Shown in pieces: positions 15,425 through 23,721 of a stretch of DNA of 55,864 bases. Made by a program: the position numbers and the translations under genes. The notes below the pieces were generated by a model that worked only from the letters and a program-made list of their open reading frames with translations, was not told the DNA's origin and did no database searches. Origin of the DNA: Pricia antarctica (GTDB lineage: Bacteria; Bacteroidota; Bacteroidia; Flavobacteriales; Flavobacteriaceae); the NCBI GenBank assembly GCA_011050085.1, contig DRGL01000013.1, positions 1 through 55,864 of the forward strand. The letters run 5' to 3'. The stretch's first letter is position 1. Each line of letters begins with the position of its first letter.

Positions 15425-16474
15425 ATGGCTTTCTCCTTAGTAGACCAACAAAAAACCAACCAGCCTGGTGTTAATCTTGACCTTGCTGATAAACTTGGCC
15501 CTGGTGGATTAAACGATCCAACCAGTAATGTCACAGGCTACAAAGAAGCAATTCAAGAGCTGCAAAGGGCTTACGGAATCAATCATATTGTCCAGGTGAA
15601 TGATTGTGAAACCCAGGCGGACTGGACTCTTAGCGATTCTGGAACTTTTGATCGGGCTGTAGGAGCAACCGGGAAGCGTGTCGGTAGTAACTGTTTGAAA
15701 TTAACCTCAACGGCCGCCACAGACAATTCTCAGTATGTTCAGACTGTTGTAATTGATGAATCTGTCATTTTACCATTAGGGCCGAACGGCCATAAACAGC
15801 AAGACTGGACGGATACGGCTTATATTGGGTTCTGGACTCATGCTGAAGACTCTGCCGAATATGGGGCAGATGGCGAGATGAAATGGGCACTTGTCAATGA
15901 TGGAACAGTATCAGCCAAACAGGATATCACCGGGATTGTAGGGACGGAACATCAGTGGATGCAAATCGACATTTCAGGATTACCGCGTGATAAGGTCGAG
16001 GCCATTCGGTTCTATTCAAACAACCCTGCCACTGCCGAAGATTTATACATCGATAATATTATTAGGTATAAATACGAACTCGGCGGTGCTCCTGTATTTG
16101 GGTGCTACTATTATATCACGTCCGGAACTACCTTAACCGAGGCGGAAGGTGTAAAATGGACTATTGATGGGCTGGCCGCTGCAAGCGCAACGGAAACGGT
16201 AAGCGATTTAGGGCCTGCTATTCTGGGCGCATCTACATTGCTTGGAACCGCCGCCCGGAATAAATACGGCATGATCCCCGGGAAATTCATCCTAATGGTC
16301 AAAGCATCAGGTTCTACAACTGCCGGTGAGGGATTACAGTCGAGTGCTGCAAATACCTATAAAGATGCTGATTCCGGAAGTATGGAACATTCGCCGCTAA
16401 AAGGACTGGAGGCTGCTGGCGCTGCAAGTGATTGGATATTTGCTATTTATGATACGGCGGGTCAGCAAATTTAA
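15425..16474 (+). CDS. Head decoration/fibre-like protein B, 349 aa (paralogue of A)
   Basis: Same length and domain order as the gene before it. Shared blocks include TNQPGV, GYK.A..ELQRA.GINHIVQ.NDCETQ, DKVEAIRFYSNN and YYYITSGTTLTE. It starts 2 nt after the paralogue's stop with a strong AGGAGG. A tandem duplication that has diverged throughout; the two may form mixed complexes on the head or display different binding specificities (inference). Confidence 0.65.
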   Translation: MAFSLVDQQKTNQPGVNLDLADKLGPGGLNDPTSNVTGYKEAIQELQRAYGINHIVQVNDCETQADWTLSDSGTFDRAVGATGKRVGSNCLKLTSTAATDNSQYVQTVVIDESVILPLGPNGHKQQDWTDTAYIGFWTHAEDSAEYGADGEMKWALVNDGTVSAKQDITGIVGTEHQWMQIDISGLPRDKVEAIRFYSNNPATAEDLYIDNIIRYKYELGGAPVFGCYYYITSGTTLTEAEGVKWTIDGLAAASATETVSDLGPAILGASTLLGTAARNKYGMIPGKFILMVKASGSTTAGEGLQSSAANTYKDADSGSMEHSPLKGLEAAGAASDWIFAIYDTAGQQI

Positions 16475-16482
16475 GTTCTCAT

Positions 16483-16538
16483 AATCCTCCTTTATGGGAT
16501 TGGTAACAACTCCGGGGTGTTATGGTGGCATCCCGGAG
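16483..16538 (+). ncRNA. Structured intergenic RNA element 2 (after decoration gene B)
   Basis: Hairpin AATCC/GGATT (16483-16487/16497-16501), then TTGGTA and a perfect 7-bp stem CTCCGGG/CCCGGAG (16510-16516/16532-16538) with a 15-nt loop. Layout and the TTTATGGGATTGGTA core resemble element 1 at 14279. There is no U tract after the stem. Confidence 0.5.
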
Positions 16539-16563
16539 AATTTAAACGAAAGGCTAAAAAGTT

Positions 16564-16773
16564 ATGAAAAAATTAAGACCGATTGGGACGATATTTACTC
16601 AAGAATTTCCTCCGGACACATCAAGCACCAGAACGCGGAGTCGTGTAACTACTTATAGGGTTACAGCACATAGGGAAGTTTCATTTACTCCCGATTCGGT
16701 GGATGGCATGGCCGAGGAAATAGTGCCAATCAAAATTGAATATAGCGATGGTGAAATAATAGAAGATGAATAA
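16564..16773 (+). CDS. Unknown small protein, 69 aa
   Basis: Begins MKKLRPIGTIFTQEFPPDT and contains RSRVTTYRVTAHREVSF, a pattern I associate with short unknown proteins near phage head genes. Beta-rich. Ribosome binding site AAAGG. Function not known. Confidence 0.6.
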   Translation: MKKLRPIGTIFTQEFPPDTSSTRTRSRVTTYRVTAHREVSFTPDSVDGMAEEIVPIKIEYSDGEIIEDE

Positions 16774-16788
16774 ACGAAAGGCATTAAA

Positions 16789-17061
16789 ATGTCAGGTAAC
16801 GGCTATCTTGAATTAGATAAACGCTTAATCCAGCTCCAGAAGAACCTATACACGAAAGTAGATGAAGCTAAGTCACAGATCAACAAGCACGTAGACGACG
16901 ACCACAGGGACGATGATATTTACAAATTTCTTGCGCATACAACAAGGGGCCGGCTATTATGCAGCCTCTTTGGATATAAATCAAGCAACATTAGACGTGT
17001 CGCAGCACGGAAGAAGATACGTAAACTAAATAGAAAACGTAAACAAATAATTGAGGTATGA
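16789..17061 (+). CDS. Helical protein with very basic C-terminus, 90 aa
   Basis: Charged coiled coil (LDKRLIQLQKNLYTKVDEAK) followed by a histidine/aspartate-rich patch (HVDDDHRDDD) and a strongly basic end (ARKKIRKLNRKRKQ) that could touch nucleic acid. Not recognised. Confidence 0.55.
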   Translation: MSGNGYLELDKRLIQLQKNLYTKVDEAKSQINKHVDDDHRDDDIYKFLAHTTRGRLLCSLFGYKSSNIRRVAARKKIRKLNRKRKQIIEV

Positions 17062-17062
17062 G

Positions 17063-17359
17063 ATGTTAATTCAATTTGTCGGTGATGACAAACAAAGTCG
17101 GTTTAATGGTGATGGGATTATCGTAAAAAAGCTGGACGTTGTTGAGGTCACTGAAAAACAAAAAGAACTGCTTTACGAGGATCATGCTGCCTGGTGGAAA
17201 GATAAGAACATTAGGCCGAATTTTAAAACGCCTGATGTGACAGACAAAAACGGTAAAGTAATTAAGACCGGGAAGTCTGTTGTTGTAACAACTAAAGAAT
17301 TGCAAAAGCCTGTGATAAACAGTCACGGCTTATATCAATCACATCCAGAAATATCATAG
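17063..17359 (+). CDS. Small head-module protein, 98 aa
   Basis: ATG 17063 follows TTGAGG; TTG 17051 is a longer alternative. It begins LIQFVGDDKQSRFNGDGI and has VVEVTEKQKELLYEDHAAWW. The next gene has the same two features, so they are likely relatives. Proteins with an EVTEEKAxELLxDHPxWF segment are common between capsid and connector genes; exact function is unknown. Confidence 0.6.
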   Translation: MLIQFVGDDKQSRFNGDGIIVKKLDVVEVTEKQKELLYEDHAAWWKDKNIRPNFKTPDVTDKNGKVIKTGKSVVVTTKELQKPVINSHGLYQSHPEIS

Positions 17360-17368
17360 GAGGCAACA

Positions 17369-17755
17369 ATGTCCAGAGATCATAAACTTATTTTTGTAGG
17401 AACGGCTACTCAGCGGGAGTTTCGCGGTGGTGGTATTGACGATGGCAAAGATTATCCTATCGACTGCAAACAGAACGATGAAATATTTGTCACAGAGGGA
17501 AAGAAATACGAATTACTAAAGGATCATCCGGAATGGTTTGTTGAACCCGGCAAGGCAAAAGTTGAATCAAAAACCGAACCAACCGTTGAAAAATCGAAGC
17601 TGCCTCCAAGTGTGGTGCGAAAAGACGGTGAACAGCCAAAAAAGAAAAAAAGGGGCATGAAAGAACTTCGCAGAATCGCAAAAAATAAAAATATCAAGGT
17701 TCCATTTGGTATATCTATTGATGATCTGGAAGAATTAGTAGAACCTAAAAATTAA
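17369..17755 (+). CDS. Small head-module protein with SAP/Rho-N-like C-terminus, 128 aa
   Basis: Strong AGGAGG. The first 60 residues (KLIFVGTATQREFRGGGI, EIFVTEGKKYELLKDHPEWF) parallel the preceding protein. After a lysine-rich linker, the end (MKELRRIAKNKNIKVPFG, DDLEELVE) looks like a short two-helix SAP/HeH-type nucleic-acid-binding motif. Probably a minor head or head-completion protein (inference). Confidence 0.6.
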   Translation: MSRDHKLIFVGTATQREFRGGGIDDGKDYPIDCKQNDEIFVTEGKKYELLKDHPEWFVEPGKAKVESKTEPTVEKSKLPPSVVRKDGEQPKKKKRGMKELRRIAKNKNIKVPFGISIDDLEELVEPKN

Positions 17756-17766
17756 GGAGCATTAAA

Positions 17767-18084
17767 ATGGGTGCTTTCGATGACAGAGTAAAAGAGGGAC
17801 ACCAACCTATAACTGCATTCACGGTAACTTCCAGCACAACTGCGTTAAGTTACGCTGAGAAAAAAGGCAACGGCGACCAGAGAGAAATATCGTCCTTAAA
17901 AGTTCAGAATCAATCATCTACTGGCGGTGAGAATATCCTGATATCAACTGATAATGGTTCAAGCTTTTTCGCTGTAACTCCTTTGGCCACGCACGAGCAA
18001 AGCCTAAATTCAGGCTGGGAATTACAAATTAAGTCCGCAACAGGGACTCCGGCTTATGATCTTTGGTTCACAGTCAGACCATAA
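17767..18084 (+). CDS. Beta-rich small virion protein, 105 aa
   Basis: Contains beta strands rich in serine and threonine (AFTVTSSTTALSYAEKK, ENILISTDNGSSFFAVTP) and an SATGTPAYDLWFTVRP end typical of phage decoration or adaptor proteins. Ribosome binding site AAGGAG. Its stop is followed within 12 nt by a signal-peptide gene. Role inferred from location. Confidence 0.55.
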   Translation: MGAFDDRVKEGHQPITAFTVTSSTTALSYAEKKGNGDQREISSLKVQNQSSTGGENILISTDNGSSFFAVTPLATHEQSLNSGWELQIKSATGTPAYDLWFTVRP

Positions 18085-18094
18085 GGAGATTGCA

Positions 18095-19333
18095 ATGAAA
18101 AAGCTATTTTTAACTATCCTACTAATTGTCATTATGACATACCCAGCATTTGGTCAACGGATTAATCCCGGTGAATTGAACCGATTATTGTCAAGCTGGC
18201 CTTATAGTGTCAGCTTCGCAGGATCATTTGGCATGACCGGAACCTTAACATTAAGCGGGCCTATAACGTCAAATCAAACCTATTCAGCAGCGCAAACAGT
18301 ATTTTACTTTAGATCCGCGTTAACAGCCACATCCGGAGAGCATAACAATGTCAGAGGCCGGGCAATGAACCAAGCTATAGGCGCATCAACGTCCGATATT
18401 CGCGGCGTTTATGGACAGGCAACCACAACCGCTTCACTGTTTGGCGGAACTGGAACCGGTGTTTTTGCGAACTTTATAGCTAAAAACTTATCCACAACAG
18501 TCACAGGCCGTGGTTTGTTCGTTGAAGCTGAAACCGAAGCGACACCCACAGCGCTTACTAATTTATACGGAGCATTTATTAGAACTAAAGCCCATTTAGA
18601 TCCGACTTCTGACTATTTTGGAGTTATGATTGATCATACACAACTATCTACAGGATTTAAAACAGATGCTTATCTTGGGATGCAATCGACTTCCTGGTCT
18701 GGCGGTGAATCTGCTATTTACGGGATTGATATGAATGGAATTGACGGATTGACTACCGGTGATTGGCGGATGCATAACGGGGCATTATTTAATAACTCGG
18801 ATGCTAATAATTTAATTGTAACCGAGGCGAATATAGACTTTATTGGTGCAGTTACAGGTAACTCTTTTACTTCTGATGCAGACGTGACTGCAACAAACGA
18901 TGTTACAGGCGATTCTCTTATTGGGACAACCGGGATGAGAACGGGTGGAACCATTACCGCCAGCGGAGGCCCTGTTGTAAATACTTTTGAGGGCTGGTGC
19001 ACTCATGAAGCGGCAACAGATACAATTACATTGGGGACACTCCCGGCAAATGCTATTGTCATCGGCTTGTTTGTATGGGTTCAAGAAGCATTCAATTCTG
19101 ATGGGAATGATTTTCTGGAGGTTGGTTTTGATGCTAATCCTGATGCTTACGGGACTTCATTGGATGTTTCGGGCACGGGAGTTAAAGCTATGACATTGGG
19201 ATCTACTTCTAAGACAGTTGATGCAACCAGTCGGGTAGTTAAAGTTTTTTACGACGATCAAGGCACTGATGCTTCGGCGGGTGAGGTTCATGTAGTAATA
19301 GAATGGATACAAGCAACTATAAATCCATCATAA
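18095..19333 (+). CDS. Secreted beta-rich protein with Sec signal peptide, 412 aa
   Basis: The start at 18095 gives a textbook signal peptide (MKKLFLTILLIVIMTYPAFG, then Q) behind AAGGAG. The mature part is alanine/threonine/glycine-rich and repetitive (GTLTLSGPITSN, TSDADVTATNDVTGDSL), like tail-fibre or host cell-surface beta proteins, and ends with a strand-rich domain (EVHVVIEWIQATINPS). A signal peptide inside a virion structural module is odd: either the protein is exported from the infected cell or the helix serves another use. Related N-termini occur at 32808, 33284 and 35595. Confidence 0.6.
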   Translation: MKKLFLTILLIVIMTYPAFGQRINPGELNRLLSSWPYSVSFAGSFGMTGTLTLSGPITSNQTYSAAQTVFYFRSALTATSGEHNNVRGRAMNQAIGASTSDIRGVYGQATTTASLFGGTGTGVFANFIAKNLSTTVTGRGLFVEAETEATPTALTNLYGAFIRTKAHLDPTSDYFGVMIDHTQLSTGFKTDAYLGMQSTSWSGGESAIYGIDMNGIDGLTTGDWRMHNGALFNNSDANNLIVTEANIDFIGAVTGNSFTSDADVTATNDVTGDSLIGTTGMRTGGTITASGGPVVNTFEGWCTHEAATDTITLGTLPANAIVIGLFVWVQEAFNSDGNDFLEVGFDANPDAYGTSLDVSGTGVKAMTLGSTSKTVDATSRVVKVFYDDQGTDASAGEVHVVIEWIQATINPS

Positions 19334-19366
19334 CTATAATGGCGAATCTATAAAACAGGAGGCTCA

Positions 19367-19612
19367 ATGAAGCCAATCGAATTTAAAGGACAGACTAAAG
19401 TATTACAGAGGCCCTATAATATGACAGAGGCCGACTGTTCCCCATTGCCTATTTTTACTAACGGCAAACAATGCATAAGCTTGTGGAAGGCGAATTTTTA
19501 CGAACGTATCAAATTTTTATTTACTGGTAAAATGTGGCATAGTTCTCATAGTGGAAAAACGCAACCCCCTGTTTGGTTAAAAGTAAATTACCCTTTTAAC
19601 AAAGGAACATAA
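19367..19612 (+). CDS. Small conserved-type phage protein, 81 aa
   Basis: Behind CAGGAGG. Pattern MKPIEFKGQTKVLQRP, PLPIF, SLWKANFYERIKFLFTGKMW, then PPVWLKVNYPF. Short phage proteins with this FKERxKxLFTGKxW core are familiar in many phages, but their function is not known to me. Its stop overlaps the next start. Confidence 0.6.
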   Translation: MKPIEFKGQTKVLQRPYNMTEADCSPLPIFTNGKQCISLWKANFYERIKFLFTGKMWHSSHSGKTQPPVWLKVNYPFNKGT

Positions 19613-20556
19613 TGGCAAATCGATACCCATTAGCGGGCCTTGATATATTCAAGGATTACATAAACGAAACAGCCACAACGAATGATACGTTTAATCAGAA
19701 TTTAATTAATCGCGCATCACGGCAGATCGAATCATATACTAAGCGCAATATCAGGGCACGGACATATACCGAGTTTCAGGATGGAGACGGCAGCTCTGGC
19801 GAGTTATTCCTGAAACAATCACCGATTGTGTCGACCGTCTCAAGCATTGAGGTATACGATGATATAGACCGCACATTTGCATCTACTTCCAAGTTCGCAT
19901 CGACTGATTTTGTGATTTATGCGGATCAGGGCGTGGTTCAGCTTCTTACTGATTCGTCTTTGGGTAGTTTGTTTCAAAGAGGAATACAGAATATTAAGGC
20001 GGTTTATATCGCCGGTTATGATGAATTTGAGATTATCACAGGGATTAATGATGCAATAGATTTCAATGAGGGCGGAGCAGAGATAAATTCAACGCTGAGT
20101 TCTGGAACTTATACAGCATCAACTTTAGCAACCGAAATAGATACACAACTTACAACCGATGGCGCTTTGTCATATACGATCAGTTATAACACCGTCAATT
20201 GTAAGTTTACACTAACTGCCGCGAGTGGCACGTTTCAATTATTGTGGAGCAGTGGAGCAAATGCTGCTACGAGCGTAGGCGATACAATCGGTTTTCTTAT
20301 AACAGCAGACGATACGGGAGCCTTAGCATATACTGCTGACTTCTCCCGGCCAGGGATACCGCAGGATATTGAAATGGCGTGTCTGATGTTGGCGGCTCAT
20401 TATAAATTGGCCAGTCAAAAAGGACAGGCGCGGCAAGGATTAAGCGGTAAAACGGCAGGCAGTCCGGGATCTGGCTCAGTAACTTACTTTAGAAAAGACG
20501 CCATTCCTGCCGAAGTCACGGAAATATTAGAGCCTTATATCAGGAGAAATTTATAG
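19612..20556 (+). CDS. Head-tail connector (gp6-like) with inserted beta domain, 314 aa
   Basis: Residues 1-138 and about 246-314 fit gp6-like connectors: DIFKDYINETATTNDTFNQ, NRASRQIESYTKRNIRA, then PQDIEMACLMLAAHYK. Such proteins form a ring below the portal. Residues about 142-245 are an insertion (INDAIDFNEGGAEINSTL, SYTISYNTVNCKFTLTAAS, FQLLWSSG) closely similar to residues about 455-553 of the tail-tip protein at 29662. The connector is therefore roughly twice the usual length. TAATG overlap upstream. Confidence 0.7.
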   Translation: MANRYPLAGLDIFKDYINETATTNDTFNQNLINRASRQIESYTKRNIRARTYTEFQDGDGSSGELFLKQSPIVSTVSSIEVYDDIDRTFASTSKFASTDFVIYADQGVVQLLTDSSLGSLFQRGIQNIKAVYIAGYDEFEIITGINDAIDFNEGGAEINSTLSSGTYTASTLATEIDTQLTTDGALSYTISYNTVNCKFTLTAASGTFQLLWSSGANAATSVGDTIGFLITADDTGALAYTADFSRPGIPQDIEMACLMLAAHYKLASQKGQARQGLSGKTAGSPGSGSVTYFRKDAIPAEVTEILEPYIRRNL

Positions 20557-21032
20557 TGCCTCAAATTAAGCACAACATGAAAGAAGAAGCGGAGCGGATT
20601 GATAAGTTTGCGGATAGCCTGTCAGAACGAACCCGGATTGGAATGATTCGGGCATTACAGACGGTCGGCAGAACTGCCGCTCAAGATTGGTTGCAAGGGC
20701 CCCGGCCTGAACGATTGGGTGTTGTTTCCGGTTCTTTAATTCGGGCAATGCAAGGAACACATGCTTTTGATCCGGGCGAAGGCGGTTCGGCATCAACATC
20801 AAAAAAAGAGGGCTATGTTAAAGCGTGGAAGACTGGTAATCGGATCTTTGGTGAAATCGGAGTTGAAGTTTTTAGCAAGGGCGGTTTTGATTACGCTGAT
20901 TATTGGGAACATAGCGGAAAAGCACACGATGGGCCGCGACCATTCATGGCTCCGGCGGGGAATCAAGCGCTATCGGCCGGTTTATTAGATCGAGACATTC
21001 AAGATGAATTAAACAAGGCTAAGTTAGACTAA
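20556..21032 (+). CDS. Neck/tail-completion protein, HK97 gp10-like, 158 aa
   Basis: GTG start shares the G of the preceding TAG and follows CAGGAG. The protein has the HK97 gp10 pattern: N-terminal helices, LGVVSGSLIRAMQGT in the middle, then FDYADYWEHSGKAHDGPRPF and MAPAGNQAL. Position between connector and tail terminator agrees. Role: joining head and tail. Confidence 0.65.
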   Translation: MPQIKHNMKEEAERIDKFADSLSERTRIGMIRALQTVGRTAAQDWLQGPRPERLGVVSGSLIRAMQGTHAFDPGEGGSASTSKKEGYVKAWKTGNRIFGEIGVEVFSKGGFDYADYWEHSGKAHDGPRPFMAPAGNQALSAGLLDRDIQDELNKAKLD

Positions 21033-21547
21033 TGGCAATAACCAGCAAACAAGAAGGCGTTATGGCTGATATCGCTACAACATTAGCGAATATCGACGGG
21101 ACAGGTAATTACAACCTGAATTTAGGTTCAAATATCTGGCGCGTGTATCGGCATATTGGAGATATTGAAGACGACAAGTTTCCTTGTGCTTGCGTTATTG
21201 ACGATTTCGATACGCAATACCAGCCATTGACCGCAAACGAATACACGACCGGGCAAAATCAACAGGACGTTACTTCGGGCTGGCCGGTTGGGATAATCAC
21301 CTATCACAAATTAGCTACCGATGCAGCGCTTACCGGGACATTGCAAAAGGAACAGATCCAAATGTTTTCTGATGTTATAATTGCAATGTTGGCGGATAGA
21401 ACGCGGGGTGGCAATGCATTGTCTACGGTTTTACTAAGTTCGTCTAAACGGGTTGGCTGGCGTGATGAAGCGGGCTCGGGCTCGTGTAGTTTTGTGTTCA
21501 TAATTAAATACGATTTTAATCCGACAGCATCAACGCCGACAACGTAA
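21032..21547 (+). CDS. Tail terminator/completion protein, 171 aa
   Basis: TAATG overlap with the previous gene. N-terminal helix (MADIATTLANIDG), central strands (DDKFPCACVIDDF) and an end with GSGSCSFVFIIKYDF, resembling minor tail/terminator proteins that cap the tail tube. Position just before the tail tube genes is as expected. Sequence alone would not settle it. Confidence 0.55.
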   Translation: MAITSKQEGVMADIATTLANIDGTGNYNLNLGSNIWRVYRHIGDIEDDKFPCACVIDDFDTQYQPLTANEYTTGQNQQDVTSGWPVGIITYHKLATDAALTGTLQKEQIQMFSDVIIAMLADRTRGGNALSTVLLSSSKRVGWRDEAGSGSCSFVFIIKYDFNPTASTPTT

Positions 21548-21556
21548 GGATTTGAT

Positions 21557-22063
21557 ATGTATTGGAAAAAGTTTAAATATATTTTACAGCATAAATGGTT
21601 TGTGTTTTTAGAATGTTTAAAAACTGGACAAATAATCCATGGAATATTTCACGATTGTTCAAAATTCTTGCCATCTGAATTTATTCCTTATGCGAAAAAG
21701 TTCTTTGGTAATATTTCCGAGGACGATCAAACATTTGAAGCGATACAGAAATTCGGATGTCACGAAGCTGCACCTTTTGGATTTTATATAGAAGAACAAT
21801 TTTCAATAGCTTGGTTGTTACATCAACATAGAAACAAACACCACTGTGACTACTGGGTAGATTCAGATAATAAGATAATTCCGATGCCTATTAAATATGT
21901 AAACCAAATGATCGTTGATTGGCGCGCAATGGGTAGAAAGTTTGGCGATACTGCCGAAGATTTTTATTCTAACAATGCCCATAAAATGAAACTGCATCCG
22001 ATTACAATTGAGAGAATTAAACATATATTCGATATAGACAATTTAACTTTAGCAGTAAAATAA
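21557..22063 (+). CDS. DUF5662-like protein, 168 aa
   Basis: Contains YILQHKWFVFLECLKTG, GIFHDCSKFLPSEFIPYAKKF, LHQHRNKHHCDYW and MPIKYVNQMIVDWRAMG, the landmarks of the DUF5662 family. The paired HD and H..H residues resemble HD-type metal phosphohydrolases. A nucleotide- or phosphodiester-directed enzyme is possible but unproven. It is out of place in a tail operon, a typical accessory insertion. Ribosome binding site AAGGA. Confidence 0.65.
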   Translation: MYWKKFKYILQHKWFVFLECLKTGQIIHGIFHDCSKFLPSEFIPYAKKFFGNISEDDQTFEAIQKFGCHEAAPFGFYIEEQFSIAWLLHQHRNKHHCDYWVDSDNKIIPMPIKYVNQMIVDWRAMGRKFGDTAEDFYSNNAHKMKLHPITIERIKHIFDIDNLTLAVK

Positions 22064-22064
22064 T

Positions 22065-22265
22065 ATGGAAGATTTCAGGTGTAAAGAACCGGGTTGCAAT
22101 AAACTGCTCGGCAAAATAGACAAAAACGGCACTTTTCATTTTGAATCAACACGGGTGCCGGAATCGTTTCAAATTATAAAGGGAACGATTATATGTAAAA
22201 ATCGCCGGGAGCATTTCGGAGCAAAAAATAAAATTTATAAATTTAAACAAATAAAAACGGAGTAA
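22065..22265 (+). CDS. Com-like small Cys protein, 66 aa
   Basis: Begins MEDFRCKEPGCNKLLGKI, close to the CxNCNKLLxK start of Mu Com-type translational regulators, and has a second knuckle reduced to one cysteine (IICKNRREHFG). An RNA-binding role would fit Com proteins but is only a hint here. Confidence 0.5.
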   Translation: MEDFRCKEPGCNKLLGKIDKNGTFHFESTRVPESFQIIKGTIICKNRREHFGAKNKIYKFKQIKTE

Positions 22266-22268
22266 CTC

Positions 22269-23354
22269 ATGGCAACAGGAAGAGGTTATTTAGGGTTTTG
22301 CGGCATGAAAGAGCAAGCTGCACATAGGACGGCATTAGCCGCGTCAGACAAGGTCCCGTTTGTCTCTGAAGGCATAACAGAAGACATTGCCCGGATTGAA
22401 TCGGACTGGCTTGACGGTAAGTCCGGTAGACGTGGGGATGAGGCTGGGCCAATATCGGTAACCGGACCTATTGAGATGGTTATGATGCATGACGAACTTG
22501 ATGCCGGTGAATTTGTCGGCGTTGGTTTGCCTATCGCTGCAGCTATGGGAACAGCAACATATTCAGCCGGTGAGGGCGTGAACCAAATTACTTTAGCTGA
22601 ATCGCCTGCGGAAAGCTTGACCGTAGCATTTGAAAAAACGGTTTCAGTTCATGAAATAGTCGGAACTCAATTCAAAGGATTTGTAATAACCGGCGCAACC
22701 GGCGGAGATTTCCGCTGCACGCTTGATTGTGTTTCTTATGACTATGATATGACACCAGCAAATACATCCGGCGATTTAAGTTCACTACCTACGGTTATCC
22801 CGCCCAGGTGGCTGTTTGGCGATGTTCAATTTAGAATGGCTACAGACTTTAGTGACATATTGGCTGCTGGTGATTTAGTATCCATTTCATCCTTTACGCT
22901 TAATTACGGTGCCGGAATGAGTGATCCGGAATGGGCGACACCGCTTAATTCTGTATCTGACCCATACGGAACGGATGCGAACAGGTCAATGAAATCAGAG
23001 CGTAACGACTTCAGAGATATTACAGTTGAAATCACGGTGCCGAGATATACCGCAAACACCTGGAAAACGGCACACCAGGCAGACTCACCGATTCAAGCAT
23101 GGATGCAGATTTCAGCAAGCGGGACGCGGAGAGCCTGGATGTATTTCCCATACATGAAAATTACAAATATCGGACAACCAATTGCAGGGCCAGGGTTTAT
23201 AGTTGAAACAATTACACTGAAATGTTTTCGCGGAGAGGTTTATAACGCTGGTGCTGGAAACACTGTACAAGTTTTCACTGACACATCAACGCTCATAACT
23301 CAGGAATTTGCCATAGAAACAGATAATGATCGTAGCGCCGCAATTATAACATAA
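22269..23354 (+). CDS. Tail tube protein 1, 361 aa
   Basis: Residues begin MATGRGYLGFCGMKEQAAHRT. The sequence contains paired elements of phage tail tube folds: GPIEMVMMHDELDAGEF, FTLNYGAGMSDP, then ITVEITVPRYTANTWKTAHQ and MYFPYMKITNIGQPIAGPGF. The second tube-like gene (23722) shares the VPRY.ANT...HQAD core and the IDGPGA-like end. It would polymerise into the tail tube around the tape measure. Ribosome binding site CGGAG. Confidence 0.65.
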   Translation: MATGRGYLGFCGMKEQAAHRTALAASDKVPFVSEGITEDIARIESDWLDGKSGRRGDEAGPISVTGPIEMVMMHDELDAGEFVGVGLPIAAAMGTATYSAGEGVNQITLAESPAESLTVAFEKTVSVHEIVGTQFKGFVITGATGGDFRCTLDCVSYDYDMTPANTSGDLSSLPTVIPPRWLFGDVQFRMATDFSDILAAGDLVSISSFTLNYGAGMSDPEWATPLNSVSDPYGTDANRSMKSERNDFRDITVEITVPRYTANTWKTAHQADSPIQAWMQISASGTRRAWMYFPYMKITNIGQPIAGPGFIVETITLKCFRGEVYNAGAGNTVQVFTDTSTLITQEFAIETDNDRSAAIIT

Positions 23355-23383
23355 ACAAGGACTTAACCAAACGGAGGCATGAA

Positions 23384-23707
23384 ATGTCCAAAGAGGAAAA
23401 AGCAAAGAAACAAGCAAAAATTATAGAACAATTATTTTTATGGCTTGGAATGATAAAACAAATGGGGCTTGATGTTGAGTTTTTAAAAGAATCGTCGCAA
23501 TCTTTTATCGAACAAGTCGAGCAAAAAGAGTCAATTGGCATTATGTTTAACATGAACGCGCTTGAAGACGCAAAAATACTAAAAGCAAGAACAAAAGTTT
23601 TAGATTGTATTATTGCATTATTTGATTCAATAAATGAACGAGATGAAATAACTCAGGAATCTTTATCATTAAAAAATAAACGTTCTGAATTAGCAGAATT
23701 ATTTTAA
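23384..23707 (+). CDS. Helical protein between tail tube genes, 107 aa
   Basis: Entirely helical and lysine/glutamate-rich (EEKAKKQAKIIEQLFLWLG, then KARTKVLDCIIALFDSI). Strong ACGGAGG. Could be a small tail chaperone or an unrelated accessory gene; unknown. Confidence 0.55.
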   Translation: MSKEEKAKKQAKIIEQLFLWLGMIKQMGLDVEFLKESSQSFIEQVEQKESIGIMFNMNALEDAKILKARTKVLDCIIALFDSINERDEITQESLSLKNKRSELAELF

Positions 23708-23721
23708 TTGAGGTAAAATAA

